Shown here: piece by piece, positions 1-5,627 of the stretch | Layout: each line of letters starts with the position of its first letter | Numbering within the stretch: position 1 is the stretch's first letter | The notes under the pieces: model-generated | What the model saw: the letters and a program-made list of their open reading frames with translations, nothing else | The model's database searches: none | Told to the model about the DNA's origin: nothing | Position numbers and translations under genes: made by a program | Assembly: GCA_021205255.1 (NCBI GenBank) | Contig: JAJPXW010000015.1 | Coordinates: forward strand, 1 to 5,627 | Length of the DNA: 5,627 bases | Origin: Burkholderiales bacterium | GTDB lineage: Bacteria; Pseudomonadota; Gammaproteobacteria; Burkholderiales; Burkholderiaceae_F | Reading direction: 5' to 3'

Positions 1-671
1 ATTACGGCACTTTCACTCCATTGCAAGTAGCCGCTATCGAAGCTCTTAATGGTCAGCAGGATATTGTCGCGCAAGTTCGTCAGGAATACCAGGACCGTCG
101 CGATCTCTTAGTTAAAGGATTGCATGATATTGGGTGGGAAGTCGAAAAGCCAAAGGCTTCTATGTACATCTGGGCTGAATTGCCGGATTTCTACAAGCCT
201 ATGGGAAGTGTCGAATTCTCTAACCGCCTGCTTGATAAAGCCAAAGTGGCCGTTTCTCCTGGAATTGGCTTTGGCGAATACGGTGAAGGGTTCGTGCGCA
301 TTGCCATGATTGAAAATGCAGACCGTCTACGGCAGGCAATCCGTGGCATCAAGAAGATGTTCGAAGAGGACGGCTACATTAAGAAGCATCATCATAAACA
401 GCAGAGCATCACCCGTAAATGGAAAGGTATGACCGCTCCCGAACCTACTCCCGATGTTCAGCATTCCACAGCAAAAGTTTCTTCAGTGCACCATATCACC
501 ACTAAGGAAGAAAAAGCCATGAAGAAACACAGGGAAGGTGCTGTTAAGGCCCAAATGAAAGCGGAAAAGAAGGCAGAGAAAGCAGAGAAGGCTGAAAGAA
601 AAGCCGCAAAGAAAGCCGAGGCGGCCGCTAAAGCTGAAGCTGAAGCAAGAGCGGAAGCCCAAGCTAATTAA
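1..671 (+). CDS. alaC: Alanine aminotransferase AlaC, C-terminal part, with a Lys/Ala/Glu-rich tail (5' partial)
   Basis: PLP-dependent class I/II aminotransferase, probably making L-alanine from pyruvate with glutamate as amino donor, in the cytoplasm. The reading frame is open from the window edge (first full codon at 3), so the N-terminus and the PLP lysine lie upstream; the TTG at 21 is not a start. Segments that closely resemble E. coli AlaC (YfdZ) as I recall it are YGTFTPLQVAAI (3-38), PKASMYIWAELP (153-188), VSPGIGFGEYG (252-284) and the VRIAMIEN block (294-317). In that block the Arg at 297-299 fits the conserved arginine that binds the substrate carboxylate. The family normally ends soon after the RQAIRGIKKMF segment (321-362). 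Here about 100 more residues follow: a His cluster (HHH, 387-395), a polar linker, then a segment rich in Lys, Ala and Glu (504-665). The stop is 17 nt before hom. Family call is firm; exact substrate is inferred. Confidence 0.9.
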   Translation, partial: YGTFTPLQVAAIEALNGQQDIVAQVRQEYQDRRDLLVKGLHDIGWEVEKPKASMYIWAELPDFYKPMGSVEFSNRLLDKAKVAVSPGIGFGEYGEGFVRIAMIENADRLRQAIRGIKKMFEEDGYIKKHHHKQQSITRKWKGMTAPEPTPDVQHSTAKVSSVHHITTKEEKAMKKHREGAVKAQMKAEKKAEKAEKAERKAAKKAEAAAKAEAEARAEAQAN

Positions 672-676
672 TAACT

Positions 677-680
677 AGGA
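677..680 (+). promoter_or_regulatory. Ribosome binding site of hom
   Basis: AGGA lies 8 nt before the ATG at 689, in the 17-nt gap after alaC. It supports that ATG as the hom start. No terminator-like hairpin or convincing promoter is visible in the gap, so alaC and hom are probably co-transcribed. Confidence 0.6.
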
Positions 681-688
681 ACTCAACA

Positions 689-1999
689 ATGGCGACATCT
701 TTAAAACTTGGTCTAGCGGGATTTGGCAATGTAGGCAAAGGAACTTACGACGTCCTCAAGCGTAATAAGAATTTAATTGCTGATAGGACTGGCACTGATA
801 TTGAAGTCAAGCGTGTCGTAGTTCGCAATCCTCAAAGGGTAAGACCACTTGTCGATGCAGATATTCCTGTTACTTCAGATTGGAGAGACATCGTCAATGA
901 CCCTGAGGTTAACGTCGTTGTTGAGTTAATTGGTGGAATTGAGCCTGCCAAGACTTTAATTTTGGAATCCATTGCCAAAGGCAAGCATGTAGTGACAGCC
1001 AATAAGGCTTTGCTTGCCGAATGTGGAAACGAAATTTTTGAAGCTGCCCAGAAAGCTGGTGTAAACGTAGCCTTTGAAGCGGCTGTGGCGGGCTCCATCC
1101 CTATTGTTAAATCCGTGCGCGAAGGGTTAGCGGCCGATGATATTGAATGGATTGCAGGCATTATTAATGGTACTTGCAACTTTATTCTGTCGACGATGCG
1201 CGATACTGGTCGAACCTTTAGCGATGTTCTGGAAGAAGCCCAGAAATTAGGTTATGCTGAAGCCGATCCTACTTTTGATATTGAAGGAATCGACACGGCC
1301 CATAAGATCATGCTTCTATCGGCTATTGCCTTTGGAATCCCAGTCAATATGGATAAAGTCCATATCGAAGGCATTAGTAAGCTTGATCCAAAAGATATTA
1401 AATACGCTGAGGAACTTGGCTACCGCATTAAGTTGCTGGGAATTACGAAGAAGTCGGACAAGGGTATTGAAGTTAGAGTCCATCCTTCGTTAGTTCCAAA
1501 TAAGAAGTTGCTAGCTAATGTGGAAGGCGCCATGAACGCCGTTGTGGTAAAAGCCGATGCGGCTGAGTCCTCCCTTTATTACGGTAAAGGAGCCGGTGGT
1601 GAGCCTACGGCAAGCGCAGTGATAGCCGACCTTGTCGATATCGCAAGGACAGCTGAAGTGCACGCTTCGCAAAGACCGAAGATGCCAACTGTTAGCGCCG
1701 ATAAAAATGTTAATCACTGGACAGATTTTGGCGATATCGTCACTTCCTACTATTTAAGGATTCCAGTTGAGGATAAACCAGGCGTCTTAGCAGATATCAC
1801 AAGAATTATCGCCGACAACGGCGTATCTATTGAACAGATGATTCAGAAGGAAGCGCCCACTAAAGAAAAGGGCACTGAAGTTATCCTTCTTTCACACTCC
1901 GCAAAAGAAGCGGATATACAAAGAGCCATCCGTACCATGCAGGCTTTGGCCAGTGTTCGTGGACCAATTGTCCTACTTAGGATGGAGGAACTCAATTAA
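689..1999 (+). CDS. hom: Homoserine dehydrogenase (436 aa, with C-terminal ACT domain)
   Basis: Reduces L-aspartate 4-semialdehyde to L-homoserine with NAD(P)H, the branch point to threonine and methionine; cytoplasmic. The N-terminal Rossmann fold shows GFGNVG (residues 11-16) as the dinucleotide-binding loop. The catalytic domain has TANKALLA (103-110, with K106 fitting the conserved active-site lysine), GIINGTCNFILS (157-168), and EADPTFDIEGID followed by THK (191-206), where D202 and K206 match the Asp/Lys pair implicated in hydride transfer. An ACT domain occupies about 354-430 (EDKPGVLADIT, 361-371), which in this family mediates feedback inhibition by threonine. Length is typical of the monofunctional enzyme; there is no fused aspartokinase. 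Residue 112 is Cys where I recall His as common, a minor oddity. The gene shares one base with thrC, so the two are likely translationally coupled. Confidence 0.97.
   Translation: MATSLKLGLAGFGNVGKGTYDVLKRNKNLIADRTGTDIEVKRVVVRNPQRVRPLVDADIPVTSDWRDIVNDPEVNVVVELIGGIEPAKTLILESIAKGKHVVTANKALLAECGNEIFEAAQKAGVNVAFEAAVAGSIPIVKSVREGLAADDIEWIAGIINGTCNFILSTMRDTGRTFSDVLEEAQKLGYAEADPTFDIEGIDTAHKIMLLSAIAFGIPVNMDKVHIEGISKLDPKDIKYAEELGYRIKLLGITKKSDKGIEVRVHPSLVPNKKLLANVEGAMNAVVVKADAAESSLYYGKGAGGEPTASAVIADLVDIARTAEVHASQRPKMPTVSADKNVNHWTDFGDIVTSYYLRIPVEDKPGVLADITRIIADNGVSIEQMIQKEAPTKEKGTEVILLSHSAKEADIQRAIRTMQALASVRGPIVLLRMEELN
1984..1989 (+). promoter_or_regulatory. Ribosome binding site of thrC, inside the 3' end of hom
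   Basis: GGAGGA, the strongest Shine-Dalgarno match in the window, lies 9 nt before the thrC ATG and within the last hom codons. With the TAATG stop/start overlap it suggests efficient, coupled translation of thrC. Confidence 0.75.
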
Positions 2000-3423
2000 T
2001 GATTTATGTGTCTACTCGTGGCGGAGTTCCTGCCGCCACCTATTCTGAAATTGTGCTTGGAGGTCTTGCAAGGGACGGTGGACTTTATGTTCCAAAAGAA
2101 TATCCGCAAGTCTCCAAAGATACTTTGTGGACTTGGAGATCTTTAAGCTACGCCCATTTAGCAATGGCTGTTATGTCGTTGTTCGCCGACGACTTAGGAA
2201 GATCAGTTATTGCAAAGCTCTGTCAGGAAACTTATACAGAAAAAACTTTCGGTCATGGAAGAAAGGGCACTGACTTTGCAAAGATTACTCCATTGCACCC
2301 ATTGGACAGCGAGCTTTCTATTCTTGAACTTTCCAATGGCCCAACGCTGGCTTTTAAGGATATTGCAATGCAATACCTTGGAGCTTTATTTGAAAATCTT
2401 CTTTCTAAGAGAGACGAGCATTTAAATATTCTTGCCGCCACCAGTGGTGACACTGGGAGTTCTGCTGAATATGCCATGCGCGGACGCGAGGGTATTAAAG
2501 TTTTTATGCTTTCGCCCTACGGTAGGATGAGTGATTTCCAGAAAGCGCAGATGTATTCCTTAATGGATCCGAATATTTTCAATATTGCAATTGAAGGAGA
2601 TTTCGATGACTGCCAGGATCTAGTTAAGGAAATCAATTCGGATCTTAAATTTAAGAAGCAATACAGCATTGGGGCTGTTAATTCCATTAACTGGGCAAGA
2701 ATAGCCGCACAGGTGGTCTATTACTTTAGCGGTTGGTTGCAGGCAGTTGAAGATAAAGACGAAGAGGTAACATTTTCTGTTCCAACTGGAAATTTCGGCG
2801 ATGTCCTAGCCGGCTGGATTGCTAAGCAAATGGGGTTGCCTATAAAGCGTCTCATTGTTGCTACTAATGAAAACGATGTTCTCTATGAATTTTTCCGCTC
2901 TGGAAGATATCGTATAAGAGACAGTGCTCATACTTATAAGACCAGCTCGCCCTCTATGGATATCTCGAAGGCCTCTAATTTCGAAAGATATATCTACGAC
3001 ATCACCGGCCATGATTCCCAGAGAGTAAACGAACTATGGGATGAGTTAAGAACAAAGAAAGAATTTTTATTGAACGCTACAGAATGGCAGAAAGTTAAAG
3101 AAAGCGGTTTTGTAGCAGCTAAAAGCACTCATGCGGAACGTCTTAAGAGAATACGGGAAGTGTGGGATAAGTACCAGTTCCTAGTTGATCCGCATACGGC
3201 TGATGGTATTAATGCGGCACTTAAACAGAGGATTCCAGGAATTAAGACCATATGTCTTGAAACGGCGTTACCAGCAAAGTTTGCAGGTACGATTAAGGAG
3301 GCCTGTGGCTTCTATCCTCCAATTCCGGAAGGTTACGAAAATCTTCTTAGACTCCCACAGCGGGTTGAAGTGATGGGTATAGACCAGGACACTGTGAAAT
3401 CATACATTGCTGAAAATTCTTAA
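1999..3423 (+). CDS. thrC: Threonine synthase (474 aa, long form)
   Basis: PLP enzyme converting O-phospho-L-homoserine to L-threonine and phosphate; cytoplasmic, last step of threonine synthesis. The N-terminus MIYVSTRGG and the GLARDGGLYVP segment (22-32) are typical of the long proteobacterial/yeast-type enzyme. LSNGPTLAFKDIA (111-123) contains the PLP lysine K120 (2356-2358). Further landmarks are ATSGDTGSSA (147-156), GAVNSINWARI (225-235), VPTGNFGDVLAG (261-272, the glycine-rich loop expected to hold the PLP phosphate), SPSMDIS (317-323), VDPHTADG (396-403) and ALPAKF (423-428). Length is normal and no key motif is broken. The start is fixed by the overlap with the hom stop and by GGAGGA upstream. 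Homoserine kinase (thrB), which makes the substrate, is not adjacent, so it must be encoded elsewhere. A hairpin with a T-rich tail follows the stop. Confidence 0.97.
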   Translation: MIYVSTRGGVPAATYSEIVLGGLARDGGLYVPKEYPQVSKDTLWTWRSLSYAHLAMAVMSLFADDLGRSVIAKLCQETYTEKTFGHGRKGTDFAKITPLHPLDSELSILELSNGPTLAFKDIAMQYLGALFENLLSKRDEHLNILAATSGDTGSSAEYAMRGREGIKVFMLSPYGRMSDFQKAQMYSLMDPNIFNIAIEGDFDDCQDLVKEINSDLKFKKQYSIGAVNSINWARIAAQVVYYFSGWLQAVEDKDEEVTFSVPTGNFGDVLAGWIAKQMGLPIKRLIVATNENDVLYEFFRSGRYRIRDSAHTYKTSSPSMDISKASNFERYIYDITGHDSQRVNELWDELRTKKEFLLNATEWQKVKESGFVAAKSTHAERLKRIREVWDKYQFLVDPHTADGINAALKQRIPGIKTICLETALPAKFAGTIKEACGFYPPIPEGYENLLRLPQRVEVMGIDQDTVKSYIAENS

Positions 3424-3437
3424 TTTTTAAGTTACAG

Positions 3438-3463
3438 AAGGCGAGACTCTCGCCTTTGATTTT
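3438..3463 (+). terminator. Hairpin with T-rich tail after thrC, probable intrinsic terminator
   Basis: AAGGCGAG (3438-3445) and CTCGCCTT (3449-3456) pair perfectly over 8 bp around a 3-nt loop (ACT). The 3' arm runs into TTTGATTTT, a T-rich but interrupted tract, as in a Rho-independent terminator for thrC. There is no matching A-tract before the left arm, so it looks directional (+ strand). The T tract touches the mobB ATG. The element could therefore be a partial terminator or attenuator within one long operon, or act on mobB translation, rather than fully separating the two gene blocks. Confidence 0.7.
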
Positions 3464-3979
3464 ATGCAAGTTGTAAATTTTGTCGGTTATTCCGGAAGTG
3501 GCAAAACCACATTAGTAGAAAAGTTGGTGGCGATTTTTACTCAGGCGGGATTAAAGGTTTCGGCTATAAAGAACGCACATCATGGAGTGCAAGTCGATAA
3601 GAAGGGGAAAGACAGCTGGAGATTTGCGCACGCTGGAGCTAAGCAAGTGATTATCCATACTGCAGAATCTTGGGCGCTTATTTCTCAGACTCCGGAGAAA
3701 CCAGCTACTTTAGCTGACCTTCTAAAAGTTCTAAATCCATGCGATCTTGTGCTAGTGGAAGGATTTAAATCAGAGCCTTCGGCTGGACTGAGACTTGAAG
3801 TTTGGCGAGAAGGAGTCAATGCCGAACAACCACTTTATAAATCCGATAAAAGTATCGAAGCTTTAGTGACAGACGATAAGTCGGTAAAGCCTGAAAACTT
3901 GGAAGTACTGAATATTGACAGTCCACTTGATATTGCCAAATGGATTGCGTCAAAGCTGAAATTGAACGCGAGGTTTTAA
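3464..3979 (+). CDS. mobB: Molybdopterin-guanine dinucleotide biosynthesis adaptor MobB (171 aa)
   Basis: Small GTP-binding protein that assists MobA in attaching GMP to molybdopterin to form the dinucleotide cofactor used by DMSO-reductase-family enzymes; cytoplasmic. The P-loop GYSGSGKT (residues 8-15, K14) follows a first beta strand (VVNFV). Family landmarks follow: AIKNAHHGVQVDKKGKDSWR (34-53), AGAKQVI (57-63), the Walker B-like DLVLVEGFK (94-102) and ALVTDD (133-138). Compared with E. coli MobB as I recall it, His is replaced by Asn at 37 and by Ser at 103; both changes look tolerable. The ATG at 3464 is the only reasonable start: an in-frame stop lies at 3428-3430, no usual start codon lies between, and a later start would cut the P-loop. 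No Shine-Dalgarno is visible, because a hairpin fills that position. The stop is 2 nt before moeA. mobA is not in the window. Confidence 0.93.
   Translation: MQVVNFVGYSGSGKTTLVEKLVAIFTQAGLKVSAIKNAHHGVQVDKKGKDSWRFAHAGAKQVIIHTAESWALISQTPEKPATLADLLKVLNPCDLVLVEGFKSEPSAGLRLEVWREGVNAEQPLYKSDKSIEALVTDDKSVKPENLEVLNIDSPLDIAKWIASKLKLNARF
3970..3973 (+). promoter_or_regulatory. Ribosome binding site that decides the moeA start
   Basis: GAGG, within the last mobB codons, lies 8 nt before the ATG at 3982. The in-frame ATG at 3940 has no comparable site upstream. This favours 3982 as the moeA start, giving MLTVEEAKDIL, which resembles the usual MoeA N-terminus. Confidence 0.65.
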
Positions 3980-3981
3980 AT

Positions 3982-5175
3982 ATGCTAACTGTTGAAGAAG
4001 CGAAGGACATTCTGCTAAAAGATATCGGTGTCGTGGCTGGAACTGAAAAAGTCGTTACTTTGTACAGCACTGACAGAATACTTGCCGAAGACGTGATTTC
4101 GGATATTAATGTCCCTCCTCTTGACAACTCTCAAATGGATGGCTATGCCGTTAGGGCATCCGATTTCGAAAATGGAAAACTCGAGTTCAAAGTCTCCGAT
4201 AGGATTCAGGCCGGTCACGTTGGCAATAAGTTAGAAGAAGGAACAGTAGCAAGAATTTTTACAGGTGCTCCGTTACCAGAAGGTGCCGATACGGTTATTC
4301 CGCAGGAAGAGGCGACTGCTGAACCCGACCATATGGTTAAATTTGAAAAAGCACCTAAGAAAGGGGCTTTTGTCAGGAAGGCTGGTTGCGATATCAAGAA
4401 AGGGGATGTGGTTCTTAAAAAAGGCGATCGTATGCATCCAGCCTGTATGGGAGCGGCAGCTAGCGTAGGCGTTAAAGAGCTTCTTTGCTACAAGCCAATA
4501 CGCGTTTCTTTATTCTTTACTGGAGATGAGCTTTCAATGCCAGGAGAGCCATTGGTAGAAGGTGGTATCTACAATTCCAACCGCTTTATTCTCCGCGGCA
4601 TGCTCCATCAACTCGGGTGCGAAGTGTTTGATGCTGGAAATATCCCCGACACCTATGAATCTACAGTTGAGGCTTTTAAGAAAGTCAGTCGCAATTCAGA
4701 CCTGATCCTTACCTGCGGCGGAATGAGTGTGGGAGAGGCCGATTATATTAAATCGGCAGTTGAATCGATAGGGCGCCTTGATATGTGGCGCATTGCCGTC
4801 AAGCCTGGTAAGCCGGTCGCTAAAGGTTTAGTCAATGGAATTCCGTTTATTGGATTGCCGGGCAATCCCGTATCCGGTCTAGTGACTTTCCTAATTTTTG
4901 CGCAACCGGTGATTCTGAAACTATCTGGTAGAAGCGAAATTGAAGTGAAAGGTTATTCACTTCCGCTAGCTTTTGACTGGAAGGGAGATAGCCGCAGGGA
5001 ATTTATTCGAGTAAGACGCAATGCAGAAGGGGCATTGGAAAATTACCGTACGCAAAATTCAGCTGTTTTAAGTTCCTGCGTTTGGGCCGATGGCTTAGCT
5101 GACATTCCTGCGAACGCAGATCTTAAGAAAGGCGATAGAGTCACCTATATTCCCTTTACTGGATTCAATCTATAA
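3982..5175 (+). CDS. moeA: Molybdopterin molybdenumtransferase MoeA (397 aa)
   Basis: Inserts molybdenum into adenylated molybdopterin to form active molybdenum cofactor; cytoplasmic. Residues are numbered from the ATG at 3982. The N-terminal domains carry VPPLDNSQMDGYAVRA (44-59), where D53 fits the conserved active-site Asp, and RIFTGAPLPEGADTVIPQEE (91-110). The MogA/MoeA-like domain shows FTGDEL (179-184), YNSNRFIL (197-204), TCGGMSVGEADY (244-255), RIAVKPGKPVAKG (270-282) and FIGLPGNPVSG (289-299). The C-terminal beta domain runs from about 320 to the end, with RREFIRVR (338-345). Length is close to the roughly 410 residues of E. coli MoeA. An in-frame ATG at 3940 would add 14 residues overlapping mobB, but it lacks a ribosome binding site and the extra residues match nothing I recognise. 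The 2-nt gap after mobB suggests coupled translation. Confidence 0.96.
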   Translation: MLTVEEAKDILLKDIGVVAGTEKVVTLYSTDRILAEDVISDINVPPLDNSQMDGYAVRASDFENGKLEFKVSDRIQAGHVGNKLEEGTVARIFTGAPLPEGADTVIPQEEATAEPDHMVKFEKAPKKGAFVRKAGCDIKKGDVVLKKGDRMHPACMGAAASVGVKELLCYKPIRVSLFFTGDELSMPGEPLVEGGIYNSNRFILRGMLHQLGCEVFDAGNIPDTYESTVEAFKKVSRNSDLILTCGGMSVGEADYIKSAVESIGRLDMWRIAVKPGKPVAKGLVNGIPFIGLPGNPVSGLVTFLIFAQPVILKLSGRSEIEVKGYSLPLAFDWKGDSRREFIRVRRNAEGALENYRTQNSAVLSSCVWADGLADIPANADLKKGDRVTYIPFTGFNL

Positions 5176-5182
5176 ATCAGAA

Positions 5183-5186
5183 AAGG
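5183..5186 (+). promoter_or_regulatory. Ribosome binding site of moaE
   Basis: AAGG lies 5 nt before the ATG at 5192, in the 16-nt gap after moeA. It supports that start. No hairpin or other gene fits in the gap. Confidence 0.55.
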
Positions 5187-5191
5187 CAGCC

Positions 5192-5627
5192 ATGAAAATA
5201 ATTGTCAGTAATGAAGATTTTGATGTCGGTAAGGAACTTGCTGCACTAAAGTCCGATCCAAAGGCCGGTGCGGTCGTTATGTTCGTAGGAACAGTCAGGG
5301 ATATTAGTGGAAATCGCCAAATTGAATCAATGACTCTTGAGCATTATCCGGCAATGACAGAAAAGAGTCTTGAAAAAATCGTTGAAGAGGCGAGGGATCG
5401 CTGGGATGTACTTGATGTTACAGTGATTCACAGAGTTGGTGAGCTAAAGATATCCGATCAAATTGTTTTTGTCGGAGTCTCTAGCATGCATCGTGGAGAA
5501 GCTTTTGATGCATGCGAATTCATCATTGATTACTTAAAGACTGAAGCACCATTCTGGAAAAAAGAGATGAGTGGAGGTAAAGGCGAGTGGGTAGATGCCC
5601 GAGAAAGTGACGAAAAGGCGATGGAAG
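5192..5627 (+). CDS. moaE: Molybdopterin synthase catalytic subunit MoaE (3' partial, 145 codons visible)
   Basis: Large subunit of molybdopterin synthase, which transfers sulfur from the thiocarboxylated C-terminus of MoaD to cyclic pyranopterin monophosphate, making molybdopterin; cytoplasmic. The reading frame runs off the window end without a stop. The E. coli protein has about 150 residues, so only a few are missing. Landmarks: GAVVMFVGTVRD (residues 26-37, R36 conserved), MTLEHYPAMTEKSL (47-60), RWDVLDVTVIHRVGEL (70-85), IVFVGVSSMHRGEAFDA (91-107, including the conserved His-Arg at 100-101), and DYLKTEAPFWKKE (113-125), where K116 and K123 fit the conserved active-site lysines. WVDARESDEKA (133-143) is the typical C-terminal segment. 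It is a stand-alone MoaE, not a MoaD-MoaE fusion. Its usual neighbour moaD is not between it and moeA. Confidence 0.96.
   Translation, partial: MKIIVSNEDFDVGKELAALKSDPKAGAVVMFVGTVRDISGNRQIESMTLEHYPAMTEKSLEKIVEEARDRWDVLDVTVIHRVGELKISDQIVFVGVSSMHRGEAFDACEFIIDYLKTEAPFWKKEMSGGKGEWVDARESDEKAME

Noticed and set aside
21..23. TTG at 21 as a start codon for the first gene
   Set aside because: The frame is open to the window edge and the residues before it (YGTFTP) match the AlaC interior, so the gene begins upstream of the window.
387..395. Three consecutive His codons resembling an engineered His tag
   Set aside because: It is only three residues, in an interior position of a natural-looking frame, with no vector-like sequence around it.
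570..650. Lys-Ala-Glu codon repeats in the alaC tail considered as a DNA tandem repeat
   Set aside because: The repeat is at amino-acid level with varied codons (gca/gcc/gct/gcg, aaa/aag); there is no clean DNA repeat unit.
832..1179. Open frame of 115 codons on the - strand inside hom
   Set aside because: It lies wholly within a well-supported gene, has low-complexity Ser/Thr/Ala composition typical of an antisense shadow, and no recognisable family.
3407..3436. Possible promoter (TTGCTG as -35) before mobB
   Set aside because: No acceptable -10 hexamer lies at 16-18 nt spacing; the region at 3428-3436 is AT-rich but does not match.
3816..4127. Open frame of 103 codons on the - strand across the mobB-moeA junction
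   Set aside because: It is antisense to two clear genes, Ser-rich and without recognisable motifs; it is a chance frame.

Overview
The window is a stretch of ordinary bacterial chromosome with six genes, all on the + strand and tightly packed: the 3' part of alaC, then hom, thrC, mobB, moeA and nearly all of moaE. Aminotransferase, hom, thrC and molybdopterin genes in this order are a familiar arrangement in Burkholderiales (Betaproteobacteria). Base composition is moderate, by eye below 50% G+C, and codon use is relaxed. This fits a lower-GC member such as a Sutterellaceae-type gut commensal better than a high-GC Burkholderia or Ralstonia. The placement is inferred from gene order and protein similarity recalled from memory, not from a search.

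Layout. Positions 1-671 hold the C-terminal part of an AlaC-type alanine aminotransferase with an unusual tail of about 100 residues, the last half of which is rich in Lys, Ala and Glu. Positions 689-1999 encode homoserine dehydrogenase with a C-terminal ACT domain. Positions 1999-3423 encode threonine synthase, joined to hom by a TAATG stop/start overlap. A perfect 8-bp hairpin with a T-rich 3' side (3438-3463) follows thrC and ends directly against the ATG of mobB (3464-3979). moeA (3982-5175; an in-frame ATG at 3940 is less likely) and moaE (5192 to the window end) follow with gaps of 2 and 16 nt.

Function. The first block serves the aspartate family and alanine. Hom makes homoserine, ThrC converts phosphohomoserine to threonine, and AlaC makes alanine from pyruvate. 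The homoserine kinase that links Hom to ThrC is not in the window. The second block serves molybdenum cofactor synthesis. MoaE is the large subunit of molybdopterin synthase, MoeA inserts molybdenum, and MobB is the GTP-binding adaptor of the MobA nucleotide-attachment step. moaD, the small-subunit gene expected between moeA and moaE, is absent.

I see no mobile element, CRISPR array, RNA gene or other clearly undescribed system. The points most worth a second look are the AlaC tail with a possible internal start, the hairpin lying where the mobB ribosome binding site should be, and the missing moaD. There is no gene-free stretch longer than about 40 nt.
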